DNA of 64,000 nucleotides from Pseudonocardia kunmingensis (GTDB lineage Bacteria > Actinomycetota > Actinomycetes > Mycobacteriales > Pseudonocardiaceae), in the NCBI RefSeq assembly GCF_006716445.1, contig NZ_VFPA01000010.1, positions 22,704 through 86,703 on the forward strand, written 5' to 3'. Position numbers and translations under genes: made by a program. Every line of letters begins with the position of its first letter. The stretch's first letter is position 1. Of the stretch, positions 51,035 through 59,238 are shown piece after piece. The notes beneath the pieces are model-generated. The model had not been told where the DNA came from, did not search any database, and was given only the letters and a program-made list of their open reading frames with translations.

Positions 51035-51047
51035 GGAACCCCTGGCC

Positions 51048-52544
51048 TCAGTGGCGCCGGGGCAGCGGTTCCCGGTCACGGGCGTGGCGCAGGGCGTCGA
51101 CGAGGCGGTCGACGTCGGTGCTGGTCGTGCGATGGCTCGTGATGCAGGCGCGCAGGGCGGGGCGCCCCGCCACCCGCACGGGACTGATCCAGCTGGTGCC
51201 GCCCCGCACGACGCGGTCGGCGACGGCGTCGTGCCACGCCCACGCCGTGGCCGGGTCGAGGTGCTCGGTCGCCGGGTCGGTGACGCAGACGACCGGCAAC
51301 GGGGTGTGGTTGAGCCGCTGCCAGCCGTCCGCGCGGAGGCGGTCGGCGAGCAGGGTGCCGAGGTCGGTGTCGCGTTCGATCTGGGCGGCGTACCCGCTGC
51401 GACCGGCCGCGACGAGCGACAGGAGGACCTTCAGCCCCGCGAAGCGCCGGGACCACTGGATGGAGGTCGTGTAGGGGTCTGCGGCGTCCTCGACCGCACC
51501 GGGCATGTAGCCGGTGGACAACCGGAAGGTCCGGGCGAGCAGTTCGGCGTGCGGGGTCAGGATGGTGCCCGCACCCATCGGCACCGAGAGCCACTTGTGC
51601 GCATCGAGGGTGACCGAGTCGGAGCGCTCGATCCCGGCCAGCAGGGGGCGCAGCCGGTCGGACAGGCTGATCGCGCCCGCCCAGGCGGCATCGGTGTGCA
51701 GCCAGAGCCCGTGGGTCCCGGCGAGCTCGGCGAGATCCCGCAGGGGATCGATGATCCCGGCGCCCGTGGTGCCGGCGGTGCCCACGACCAGGAACGGCAG
51801 GTGGCCCGCGGCGCGGTCGGCCTCGACCAGGGCGTGCAACCGGCTGGTGTCCATCCGCAGGTGCTCGTCGACGTCGACCAGGCGCAGCGCGTCGCGTCCC
51901 AGTCCGGTGCCGTGCGCGATCTTGACCCACGCCAGGTGGCTCTCCGCCGAGGCGTAGAACACCGGCCGACCGGGGAGCCCGCGCAACCCCTGGTCGGCGT
52001 AGCCGGGGAACGCGCGGGTCAGCGCCAGGAGCACCGCGGTCAGGTTCGCCTCCGCGCCGCCGGTGGTGATGTTCCCGGCGACCGCACCCGACGCCAGGCC
52101 GAGCCGCCCGGCGAGGAACCGCAGCACGTGTTGTTCGGCCTCCACCGCCACCGGGGCGTGGGACCAGGCCGCCAGCTGGGGGTTCACCGCGGCCGCGAGC
52201 AGCTCGCCGGCCACGCCGGCAGCCGTCGGGGTGGGGTTGAAGAGTCCGAAGTAGCCCGGGTGCGTGGTGTGGACCCCCCAGCGGCGGAGGGCGGCCACCA
52301 GGTCCCGCACCGCTGTCGCCGCCGACTGCGGCTCCTCGAGCGGGTAGGTGTCGGCCAGCCACGAGCGCACGGTGGCCGGGTGGACCGGCTCCGCGGACGC
52401 GACCGGCCCGTCGGCCACCGAGCCCAGGTGCTCCGACACCGCCCGTGCCGTGCTGACGAGCAGGTCCTCGACCTGTTCCGGAGGCAGGTCCAGCGGACCC
52501 CCCACCCGCGGATGGGTCGGTTGCGGTGGACAGGTCTTCGCCAT
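51048..52544 (-). CDS. PLP-dependent group II decarboxylase (aromatic amino acid type)
   Basis: A 498-residue decarboxylase. HPGYFGLFNPTPT is the substrate loop, TTGGAEANLTAVLLA binds phosphate, WLHTDAAWAG has the cofactor Asp, and TLDAHKWLSVPMG the PLP lysine. It probably converts an aromatic or related L-amino acid to its amine plus CO2. The ATG is preceded by AGAGG. Its promoter region holds a long inverted repeat at 52558-52584. Exact substrate (Tyr, Trp, Dopa, Glu or other) is not decided. Confidence 0.9.
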   Translation of the reverse strand: MAKTCPPQPTHPRVGGPLDLPPEQVEDLLVSTARAVSEHLGSVADGPVASAEPVHPATVRSWLADTYPLEEPQSAATAVRDLVAALRRWGVHTTHPGYFGLFNPTPTAAGVAGELLAAAVNPQLAAWSHAPVAVEAEQHVLRFLAGRLGLASGAVAGNITTGGAEANLTAVLLALTRAFPGYADQGLRGLPGRPVFYASAESHLAWVKIAHGTGLGRDALRLVDVDEHLRMDTSRLHALVEADRAAGHLPFLVVGTAGTTGAGIIDPLRDLAELAGTHGLWLHTDAAWAGAISLSDRLRPLLAGIERSDSVTLDAHKWLSVPMGAGTILTPHAELLARTFRLSTGYMPGAVEDAADPYTTSIQWSRRFAGLKVLLSLVAAGRSGYAAQIERDTDLGTLLADRLRADGWQRLNHTPLPVVCVTDPATEHLDPATAWAWHDAVADRVVRGGTSWISPVRVAGRPALRACITSHRTTSTDVDRLVDALRHARDREPLPRRH

Positions 52545-52557
52545 GCTACCTCTTTGT

Positions 52558-52584
52558 GCTAGAACGTATATGTTACGTACTAGC
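52558..52584. promoter_or_regulatory. 11-5-11 inverted repeat upstream of the PLP decarboxylase
   Basis: GCTAGAACGTA (52558-52568) and TACGTACTAGC (52574-52584) match in 10 of 11 positions as an inverted repeat around TATGT. It begins 14 bases ahead of the decarboxylase start, in unusually AT-rich DNA, and is probably an operator overlapping the promoter. Confidence 0.6.
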
Positions 52585-52688
52585 AGATTAAACCAGGGCC
52601 GTCGGCGGCGAGCATCTGCGTCCGGCGTCCGCGCGGCGGCGCGGGCGCTTCTCGGCAGTGGCCATGACCGCCATTCCGAAATCATCTT

Positions 52689-52745
52689 GTACGAGTGGGT
52701 ACGAGATAGTACCGTCCGGAATAGCTCGTACATGGAAGTACGAGA
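52689..52745. promoter_or_regulatory. GTACGAG site array
   Basis: GTACGAG occurs at 52689-52695 and 52699-52705, GTAC again at 52709-52712, then CTCGTAC inverted at 52725-52731 and GTACGAG at 52738-52744. The first three start exactly ten bases apart, one turn each. Direct repeats of this kind suit a MocR/GntR-type regulator. The array ends 17 bases before the membrane protein start. Confidence 0.6.
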
Positions 52746-52761
52746 TCATGGGGGGGTCTCC

Positions 52762-53331
52762 GTGCCTGCATCGGGCTCTGCTGCTGAGGTCGCACCGAAG
52801 AGGTGGCCCGCGATGAGGTACTGGCCCGCCGCGCTGGGGTTGGCGGCCGCGACCTTCCAGATCGTGACCGGGGTGAACGCCGACGCCGTGGCCATCACGG
52901 TTGCCGTCGCGGCGAGCTGCTACCTGGCCGCAGCCGCCTTCGGCCTGCCGTGGGTCGCCTGGGCCTGCATCCTGGCCGGTTCGGCCGTGGTCACGCTCAG
53001 CGAGATCGCAAGCATCCCGTGGTGGGTGGGCCTGGGTTCCTTCGCGGCCGTCCTGGTCGTGGTCGGCCTGGTGCGCCGGTCCCCGGGCCCCGTCCTGACC
53101 GCCCAGGGCCTCGCGATGCTCGGGTTCGGCGGCGTCGCCGTGGCCGGTGTGCTGGTCTCCCCGCGCCTGGGCCTGCTCCTGGCCGGTGTCGCGCTCGCCG
53201 GCCACGCGGTGTGGGACTACCGCCAGTGGCGCGCCGACGAGGTGGTCCCGCGCTCGTTGGCCGAGTGCTGCCTCGCGCTCGACATCCCCTTCGGCGTCGC
53301 GGCGATCGTGCTGGCCCTCACGATGCAGTGA
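52762..53331 (+). CDS. Small multi-pass membrane protein of unknown function
   Basis: A 189-residue protein with about six short helices (YWPAALGLAAATFQIVTG through SLAECCLALDIPFGVAAIVL). No family is recognised. The GTG at 52762 follows GGGGGGG at six bases; an ATG ten codons upstream lies inside the GTACGAG array and is less likely. The divergent position and the shared array tie it to the decarboxylase/MocR genes, perhaps as an exporter or sensor component. Confidence 0.68.
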   Translation: MPASGSAAEVAPKRWPAMRYWPAALGLAAATFQIVTGVNADAVAITVAVAASCYLAAAAFGLPWVAWACILAGSAVVTLSEIASIPWWVGLGSFAAVLVVVGLVRRSPGPVLTAQGLAMLGFGGVAVAGVLVSPRLGLLLAGVALAGHAVWDYRQWRADEVVPRSLAECCLALDIPFGVAAIVLALTMQ

Positions 53332-53397
53332 CCCGACGCCCGGCCGCTCGACCGGGGACGCATGCGGCCGATGCGCCCGGCCGCGGTGGCCGAGGCG

Positions 53398-55764
53398 TCA
53401 CCGATCGGGGCGCCAGCGCCCGTGCCCGTCGGATGCGCGGGTCCGTCGGATGAGCTCCAGGCGCGGTTTCGGCCCGTCCGAGCGCCCGGTCTGCGGCTTG
53501 CGGCGCCCCGCGCGCCACGGGTCCGGCCAGGTGACTCCCGGCCCGTCGTAGTCCTGGTCGATCGCGGCGTGCAGGGTCCAGTTCGGGTCGTAGAGGTGGG
53601 CGCGCCCGACGGCGCACAGGTCGGCGCGGCCGGACAGGATGATCGTGTTCACGTCGTCGGCCGAGGAGATGACGCCCACCGCGATCGTCGGGATGTGCAG
53701 CACGTTGCGGATCGCGTCGGCGAAGGGCGTCTGGTACGAGCGGCCGAACGCCGGCCGCTCCTCCGGTGTGACCTGCCCTGTCGACACGTCGATGGCGGCG
53801 GCGCCTGCACGTTCGAAGGCGCGCGCCACCTCCAGGGTGTCCGCAGGCGAGATGCCGCCCTCCACCCAGTCGGTGGCGGAGATGCGGACCGTCATGGGCC
53901 TGTCGGTCGGCCACGCCGCGCGCATGGCGGTGAAGACCTCGAGCGGGAACCGCAGGCGGTTCTCGATCGACCCGCCGTAGGAGTCGGTGCGCCGGTTGGT
54001 GACGGGGGACAGGAACGCCGAGAGCAGGTAGCCGTGCGCGCAGTGCAGTTCGACGAGGTCGAAGCCGGCGCGGGCGCCGCGCTCGGTGGCGGCGACGAAC
54101 TCGGCGACGATCGCGTCCATGTCGGCGAGGTCGAGCGCCTTCGGCACCTGGTTGACGCCCTCGCGGTAGGGGAGCGGCGACGCCGCGACGACGGGCCAGT
54201 TGCCGGACTCCAGCGGTTGGTCGATGCCCTCCCACATCAGCTTGGTCGAGCCCTTGGGGCCGGAGTGCCCGAGCTGGAGGCCGATCTTGGCCTGCGAGGA
54301 GGTGTGCACGAAGTCGGTGACGCGCCGCCACGCCGCGGCCTGGTCGTCGGTCCACATGCCCGTGCAGCCGGGCGTGATGCGTCCTTCGGGTGACACGCAC
54401 ACCATCTCGGTCATGACCAGCCCGGCGCCGCCGAGCGCCTTGCCGCCGAGGTGGACCAGGTGGAAGTCGGTGGGCATGCCCTCGGCGGCGACGTACATGT
54501 CCATCGGCGAGACGACGACGCGGTTGGCGAGCTCCAGCTCGCCGAGGCGGAACGGGTGGAACATGGGCGGGCGCGGCTTCCCGTCGCCCCGGCCGGCCTG
54601 CCGCTCCGCGTCGGCGAACCACGCGTCGACCTCGGCGATGAACCGGGGGTCGCGCAGCCGCAGGTTGTCGTAGGTGATGCGGCGGCTGCGGGTGAGGATG
54701 TTGAAGGCGAACTGCAACGGCGGCTGGTCGACGTACTGCCCGAGGTTCTCGAACCACTCCAGGCTCGCCTGCGCGGCACGCTGCGTCGAGGCCACCACCG
54801 GCTTGCGCTCGGCCTCGTAGGCGGCCAGCCCGGCGGGCACGCCGTCGTTCTCGTGCAGGCACGCCGCCAGCGCCAGCGCGTCCTCCATGGCCAGCTTCGT
54901 GCCGGAGCCGATCGAGAAGTGCGCGGTGTGGGCGGCGTCGCCGAGCAGCACGATGTTGTCGTGGCACCAGCGCTCGTTGCGGACGGTGGTGAAGCTGATC
55001 CACTTCGAGTTGTTGGCCAGCACGCGCCCGCCGGCCAGCACGTCGCCGAAGATCTCCCGGACGGCCTCGACGGAACGCACGTCGGACTCGCCCGGCGCCA
55101 GGGGGAGGGCCTCGCTCGCGTCGAACCCCGCGCGTCGCCACACGTCGTCGTGCATCTCGATGATGAACGTGCTGCCGTGCGCGTCGAACGGATACCCGTG
55201 CATCTGCATGACGCCGTGCTCGGTCTCGCGGACGTCGAAGGTGAAGGCCTCGAAGACCGTGTCGGTGCCCAGCCACATGTAGCGGCACCGGCGGACGTCC
55301 AGGCTGGGGAGGAAGTGATCGGCGTACTTGGTGCGGACCGCCGAGTTCAGCCCGTCGCCCGCCACCACGAGGTCGTGGTCGTGGCGCAGCTGCGCGACGT
55401 CGGGCGCCTCGGTGGAGAAGCGCACGTCGACCCCGAGCTCGCGGCAGCGCTCCTGGAGGATCTGCAGCAGGCGCTTGCGGCCCATCGCGGCGAAGCCGTG
55501 GCCGCCGCTGGTGATCGTCTGCCCGCGGAAGCGGACGTCGATGTCGTCCCAGCGCGCGAACTCCTTCTCCATCGCCGCGTGCACGACCGGGTCGGCGTGC
55601 TCGATGCCGCCCAGCGTCTCGTCGGAGAACACGACGCCGAAGCCGAACGTGTCGTCGGCGGCGTTGCGCTCCCACACCGTGATGTCGTGGCCCGGGTCGA
55701 GCTGCTTCGCGAGCGCCGCGAAGTACAGGCCGCCGGGACCGCCGCCGATGACTGCGATGCGCAC
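53398..55764 (-). CDS. Anthraniloyl-CoA (2-aminobenzoyl-CoA) monooxygenase/reductase fusion
   Basis: A 788-residue two-domain flavoenzyme. Residues 1-about 395 are a FAD monooxygenase (GGGPGGLYFAALA, DDTFGFGVVFSDETL, LLGDAAHTAHFSIGSGTK). The rest is an old-yellow-enzyme reductase (FHPFRLGELELANRVVVSPM, LQLGHSGPKGS, ELHCAHGYLLSAFLSP, LSGRADLCAVGRAHL). This fusion matches 2-aminobenzoyl-CoA monooxygenase/reductase, which hydroxylates and dearomatises the ring of the CoA ester; salicylyl-CoA hydroxylase/reductase is a close alternative. The GTG start lies where the promoter predicts transcription to begin, so translation is probably leaderless. Confidence 0.88.
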   Translation of the reverse strand: MRIAVIGGGPGGLYFAALAKQLDPGHDITVWERNAADDTFGFGVVFSDETLGGIEHADPVVHAAMEKEFARWDDIDVRFRGQTITSGGHGFAAMGRKRLLQILQERCRELGVDVRFSTEAPDVAQLRHDHDLVVAGDGLNSAVRTKYADHFLPSLDVRRCRYMWLGTDTVFEAFTFDVRETEHGVMQMHGYPFDAHGSTFIIEMHDDVWRRAGFDASEALPLAPGESDVRSVEAVREIFGDVLAGGRVLANNSKWISFTTVRNERWCHDNIVLLGDAAHTAHFSIGSGTKLAMEDALALAACLHENDGVPAGLAAYEAERKPVVASTQRAAQASLEWFENLGQYVDQPPLQFAFNILTRSRRITYDNLRLRDPRFIAEVDAWFADAERQAGRGDGKPRPPMFHPFRLGELELANRVVVSPMDMYVAAEGMPTDFHLVHLGGKALGGAGLVMTEMVCVSPEGRITPGCTGMWTDDQAAAWRRVTDFVHTSSQAKIGLQLGHSGPKGSTKLMWEGIDQPLESGNWPVVAASPLPYREGVNQVPKALDLADMDAIVAEFVAATERGARAGFDLVELHCAHGYLLSAFLSPVTNRRTDSYGGSIENRLRFPLEVFTAMRAAWPTDRPMTVRISATDWVEGGISPADTLEVARAFERAGAAAIDVSTGQVTPEERPAFGRSYQTPFADAIRNVLHIPTIAVGVISSADDVNTIILSGRADLCAVGRAHLYDPNWTLHAAIDQDYDGPGVTWPDPWRAGRRKPQTGRSDGPKPRLELIRRTRASDGHGRWRPDR

Positions 55765-55770
55765 GGTGCA

Positions 55771-55814
55771 AGTATATTGTTTGCTTGACGCTCGTTGTCA
55801 AGACGATATACGGT
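55771..55814. promoter_or_regulatory. Two overlapping, crossed divergent promoters
   Basis: Leftward: TTGACA (complement at 55796-55801) and TATACT (complement at 55771-55776), 19 bases apart. Rightward: TTGACG (55785-55790) and TACGGT (55809-55814), 18 bases apart. Each -35 lies inside the other promoter's spacer, so both cannot bind polymerase at once. Predicted start points fall on the GTG at 55764 and the ATG at 55822. Confidence 0.62.
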
Positions 55815-55821
55815 GTTGGTC

Positions 55822-56976
55822 ATGAGGGCCTTCGCGCTGAGCGAGGATCAGGTCGAGTACGCCGCCCGCGTCCGCTCGGTCGCGGTCGAGAGCCTCGTCC
55901 CGCTCGCTCGGGCGGGCGAGGACGGCCGGATCAACCGCCCGCTGCTGCACGCGATGGGCGAGCTCGGCCTGCTGCGCGACCTCTACGGCGGTCGTCCCGG
56001 CGAGCCGCCGCGCGACGCCGCGGCGATGCAGCTGTGCCTGCTGCGCGAGACGATCGCCGCCGTGTCGCCCGAGGCCGAGACCGCACTCGCCCTGCAGGGG
56101 CTGGGCAGCTACCCGATCCTGCAGTCCGGCTCGGCCGCCACCGTCGAGCGCTGGATCCCTGGGGTGGTGGCCGGCGACGTCGTCGCCGCGTTCGCGCTCA
56201 CCGAGCCCGGCGCCGGGTCCGACGCCGCGGCGCTGTCGCTGCGCGCCGAGCCCGACGGCGACGGCTGGCGCCTCTCGGGTGCGAAGCTCTGGATCTCCAA
56301 TGCCCCCGACGCCGACGTCTACACCGTGTTCGCCCGCACGTCCGACACCGGTGCGCGGGGCGTCACGGCCTTCGCCGTCGCCGGGGACGCCCCGGGGCTG
56401 TCCGGTGAGCGCCTCGACATGATCTCGCCGCACCCCATCGGCCGCCTCGCCTTCGACGGGGTCCGGGTCGAGCGGGCCGACGTGCTCGGCGAGGTCGATG
56501 CCGGGTTCCGGGTCGCGATGCGCACGCTCGACCTGTTCCGGCCCAGCGTGGGCGCGTTCACGGTCGGGATGGCCCAGGCCGCGCTGGACGCCACCGTGGC
56601 ACACGTCAAGAGCCGGGAGGTCCACGGCGGACCGCTCGCGGCCCAGCAGTCGGTGGCCCACGCGCTCGCGACGATGGCCACCGACCTGGAGGCGGCCCGC
56701 CTGCTCGTCTACGCGGCCGCGAGCGCCTACGACGCAGGCGCGGACCGCTCGACCGTCTCCCGGTCCGCGGCCATGGCCAAGCTGTTCGCCACCGAGGCGG
56801 CGGGGCGCATCGTGGACCAGTGCGTGCAGCTGCACGGCGCCCGTGCCCTGCAACGTGGCCACCTGCTCGAACACCTCTACCGCGACGTCCGGGCGCCCCG
56901 GATCTACGAGGGCGCCTCCGAGGTGCAGCGCACGATCATCGCCCGCGAGCTTCTGAAGGAGAGGACGAGCAGTTGA
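55822..56976 (+). CDS. Acyl-CoA dehydrogenase
   Basis: A 384-residue flavoprotein dehydrogenase. AFALTEPGAGSDAAAL and KLWISNAPDAD are the FAD-binding signatures, and Glu363 in RIYEGASEVQ is the expected catalytic base. It would oxidise an alicyclic or ring-opened CoA ester downstream of the fused monooxygenase. The ATG is at the predicted transcription start. It leads a four-gene coupled operon. Confidence 0.9.
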   Translation: MRAFALSEDQVEYAARVRSVAVESLVPLARAGEDGRINRPLLHAMGELGLLRDLYGGRPGEPPRDAAAMQLCLLRETIAAVSPEAETALALQGLGSYPILQSGSAATVERWIPGVVAGDVVAAFALTEPGAGSDAAALSLRAEPDGDGWRLSGAKLWISNAPDADVYTVFARTSDTGARGVTAFAVAGDAPGLSGERLDMISPHPIGRLAFDGVRVERADVLGEVDAGFRVAMRTLDLFRPSVGAFTVGMAQAALDATVAHVKSREVHGGPLAAQQSVAHALATMATDLEAARLLVYAAASAYDAGADRSTVSRSAAMAKLFATEAAGRIVDQCVQLHGARALQRGHLLEHLYRDVRAPRIYEGASEVQRTIIARELLKERTSS

Positions 56977-57800
56977 GCCGCTTCCGCGCCTCGGCGCCGC
57001 TGACCACGACGTGGTCCCACTTCGACTTCGCCGTCGACGGACCGGTCGCCACGGTCACCCTCAACCGGCCCGAGAAGCTCAACCCGCTCACCTTCGAGTC
57101 GTACTCGGACCTGCGGGACCTCCTGACGGAGCTGCCCCACCACGAGGGCGTCAAGGTCCTGGTGATCCAGGGTGCCGGCCGCGGCTTCTGCGGCGGCGGC
57201 GACGTCAACGAGATCATCGGCGAGCTGCTGAAGATGCAGGCCGCCGAACTGATGCGCTTCACGAAGATGACCGGCGACGTCATCCGGGCGATGCGCGAGT
57301 GCCCGATCCCGATCATCGTGAAGATCCAGGGCATCGCGGCGGGCGCGGGCTCGGTGATCGCGCTCGCCGCCGACTTCCGCATCGTGGGCGAGTCCGGGCG
57401 GTTCGCGTTCCTGTTCACCAAGGTCGGGCTCTCCGGCGGCGACATGGGCGCGGCCTACCTGCTCCCGCGCGTCGTCGGGCTCGGCCGGGCCACGCAGCTG
57501 CTCATGCTCGGCGACACGATCGACGCCGCCACCGCCGACCGCTACGGGCTGGTCTCCCAGCTCGTGCCGGACGCGGAGCTCGACGACGCCGTGGCCGCCC
57601 TCGCGGCTCGGCTCGCCGCGGGGCCGACCCTCGCCTTCGCGCAGACGAAGTCGCTGCTGACCCGCGAGCTGGACATGCCGATGTCCGCGTCGATGGAGCT
57701 CGACGCGATGACCCAGGCGCTGCTCATGACCACCGACGACCACGCCGAGTTCCACGCGGCCTTCAACGAGGGGCGCAAGCCCGCGTGGAAGGGCCGGTAG
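56973..57800 (+). CDS. Crotonase-family protein with Asp in place of the catalytic Glu pair
   Basis: A 275-residue crotonase beginning on TTG that overlaps the previous stop (TTGA). FCGGGDVNEI and GIAAGAGSVIALAAD are the oxyanion-hole strands. Neither hydratase glutamate is present. Asp157 in VGLSGGDMGAA occupies the position of the catalytic Asp of 4-chlorobenzoyl-CoA dehalogenase and dienoyl-CoA isomerase. Hydrolysis, ring opening or isomerisation of an alicyclic CoA intermediate is more likely than simple hydration. Confidence 0.87.
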   Translation: MSRFRASAPLTTTWSHFDFAVDGPVATVTLNRPEKLNPLTFESYSDLRDLLTELPHHEGVKVLVIQGAGRGFCGGGDVNEIIGELLKMQAAELMRFTKMTGDVIRAMRECPIPIIVKIQGIAAGAGSVIALAADFRIVGESGRFAFLFTKVGLSGGDMGAAYLLPRVVGLGRATQLLMLGDTIDAATADRYGLVSQLVPDAELDDAVAALAARLAAGPTLAFAQTKSLLTRELDMPMSASMELDAMTQALLMTTDDHAEFHAAFNEGRKPAWKGR

Positions 57801-58588
57801 TGACCGAGCTCGCGAGGTCACCGTCCGACACAGTGGCAGGCGCCGTCGCCGTCGTCACCGGCGCCGGGCAGGGGGTCGGCCTGGCGACGGCGCAGCGGCT
57901 CGCCGCCACCGGCCACCGGGTCGTCCTGGTCGGCCGCGATCGCGGCAAGCTCGACCGGGCGGCTGCGGAGGTCGGCGGGCCGACGCTCTGCGTCGCCGCC
58001 GACCTCACCGTGCCCGAGCAGGTCGAGGAGCTGTTCGCCACCGTCGAGCGGGAGTGGGGATGGGCCGAGGTGCTGGTCGCGAACGCCGGCACCTCCCTCG
58101 CCGCGCCGATCACGACGACCACCGACGCGCAGTGGCAGCAGATGCTCGACTCGAACCTGACCGCGCCCTTCCGCTGCATCCGCCGCGCGCTCCCCCCGAT
58201 GCTGGAGGCCGGCCGCGGACGCATCGTGGTGATCGCGTCCGTCGTCGCCAAGCGCGGCGAGCGGCAGGTGAGCGCGTACACGGCGAGCAAGCACGGCGTG
58301 CTCGGGCTGGTCCGCGCCGTGGCCGACGAGGTCGCCCGCAGCGGGGTCACCGCCAACGCGGTGTGCCCCGGCTACGTCGACACCCCGATGACGGACGCCA
58401 CGGTGGCCGCCATGGCCGCCCGCCTGGGCGCGTCCGAGGGCGACGCGCGGGCGCTGCTCCGGAAGCGCCAGCCGATCGGGCGGCTGATCCGGCCCGACGA
58501 GGTCGCGGCGGCCGTGCTCGCCTGCGTGGAGAACGGCGCGATCAACGGACAGGGCATCAACGTCGACGGAGGAGCCGTGCAGTCGTGA
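57800..58588 (+). CDS. SDR family oxidoreductase (3-hydroxyacyl-CoA type)
   Basis: A 262-residue short-chain dehydrogenase: VVTGAGQGVGLATAQ (cofactor), VANAGTS, IASVVAKRGERQVSAYTASKHG (catalytic Ser, Tyr and Lys) and CPGYVDTPMT. The GTG start overlaps the crotonase stop by one base. In the anthranilate pathway it would oxidise a hydroxyl of the CoA-bound intermediate. Confidence 0.9.
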   Translation: MTELARSPSDTVAGAVAVVTGAGQGVGLATAQRLAATGHRVVLVGRDRGKLDRAAAEVGGPTLCVAADLTVPEQVEELFATVEREWGWAEVLVANAGTSLAAPITTTTDAQWQQMLDSNLTAPFRCIRRALPPMLEAGRGRIVVIASVVAKRGERQVSAYTASKHGVLGLVRAVADEVARSGVTANAVCPGYVDTPMTDATVAAMAARLGASEGDARALLRKRQPIGRLIRPDEVAAAVLACVENGAINGQGINVDGGAVQS

Positions 58589-58986
58589 CTTTCGAGCGCA
58601 TCAACCCGCCGCAGCTCGCCGCGCCGCGCGGCTTCAGCCACGCCGTCGTCACCGACCGGCGCCGCACCGTCCACCTCGCCGGGCAGACGGCCCTCGACAA
58701 GTCGGGCACGATCGTCGGCGACGACGTCGTCACCCAGTTCGAGCAGGCGCTGCACAACATGATGCAGGCGCTCGCGGCGGCCGGCGGCTCCGGTGACGAC
58801 CTGGCCACCGTCACGATCTACATCGTCGACATGGACGGCTACCTCGCGAACGTGCGGGAGATCGGGAAGATCTGGCGCCGCCTCGTGGGCACCGAGTACC
58901 CGGCCATGGCGGGCATCGGGGTCGCCCGGCTCTGGGACGCCGCCGCGCTCGTCGAGGTCCAGGGCGTCGCCGTGCTCGACCGGTAG
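58585..58986 (+). CDS. RidA-family (YjgF/UK114) enamine/imine deaminase
   Basis: A 133-residue RidA-type protein. FSHAVVTDRRRTVHLAGQTA and the C-terminal MAGIGVARLWDAAALVEVQG retain the conserved Arg and Glu of the active pocket. In an anthranilate pathway it would hydrolyse the 2-imino or enamine group, releasing ammonia. Related genes occur in the Azoarcus evansii 2-aminobenzoate clusters. GTGA overlaps the SDR stop. Confidence 0.9.
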   Translation: MTFERINPPQLAAPRGFSHAVVTDRRRTVHLAGQTALDKSGTIVGDDVVTQFEQALHNMMQALAAAGGSGDDLATVTIYIVDMDGYLANVREIGKIWRRLVGTEYPAMAGIGVARLWDAAALVEVQGVAVLDR

Positions 58987-59002
58987 GACAGTGGTGGCAC
59001 GA

Positions 59003-59131
59003 CGTGTGATCGGCCCGAGTCGTACGTGAGGGCGCTCGGCGCAGCGCTGGTGTGCGGCTCGGATCGATGTCGGTGGTGATCGCTTCGAGTCGTACCTGGG
59101 TGCGGGGGTGGCAGCCCTGGTGTGCGGCTCG
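59003..59131. repeat. Imperfect tandem direct repeat, 70-bp period
   Basis: Two copies of a unit with cores GAGTCGTAC (59017 and 59087) and CTGGTGTGCGGCTCG (59047 and 59117) follow each other at exactly 70 bases. They fill about half of the gap between the convergent RidA and PaaX genes (58987-59238). No gene or clear hairpin is visible there. Confidence 0.7.
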
Positions 59132-59238
59132 ATGGGCATCATATGGCGGCGATCCCGGCCTGCGCGCCCAACTCGACACGCTGCAGCGTGCACCGGGCAT
59201 CGGCGGCAACCGCCGCGTCACCGCCCGCGCCTGGAGTG

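Noticed and set aside
52732..52761. Upstream ATG for the small membrane protein
   Set aside because: It lies inside the GTACGAG site array and lacks a ribosome site, while the GTG at 52762 has a G-rich Shine-Dalgarno at good spacing.
55784..55802. CTTGAC-N7-GTCAAG as a repressor operator
   Set aside because: The arms coincide with the -35 elements of two divergent promoters, which explains the symmetry without invoking a regulator, though one could still bind there.
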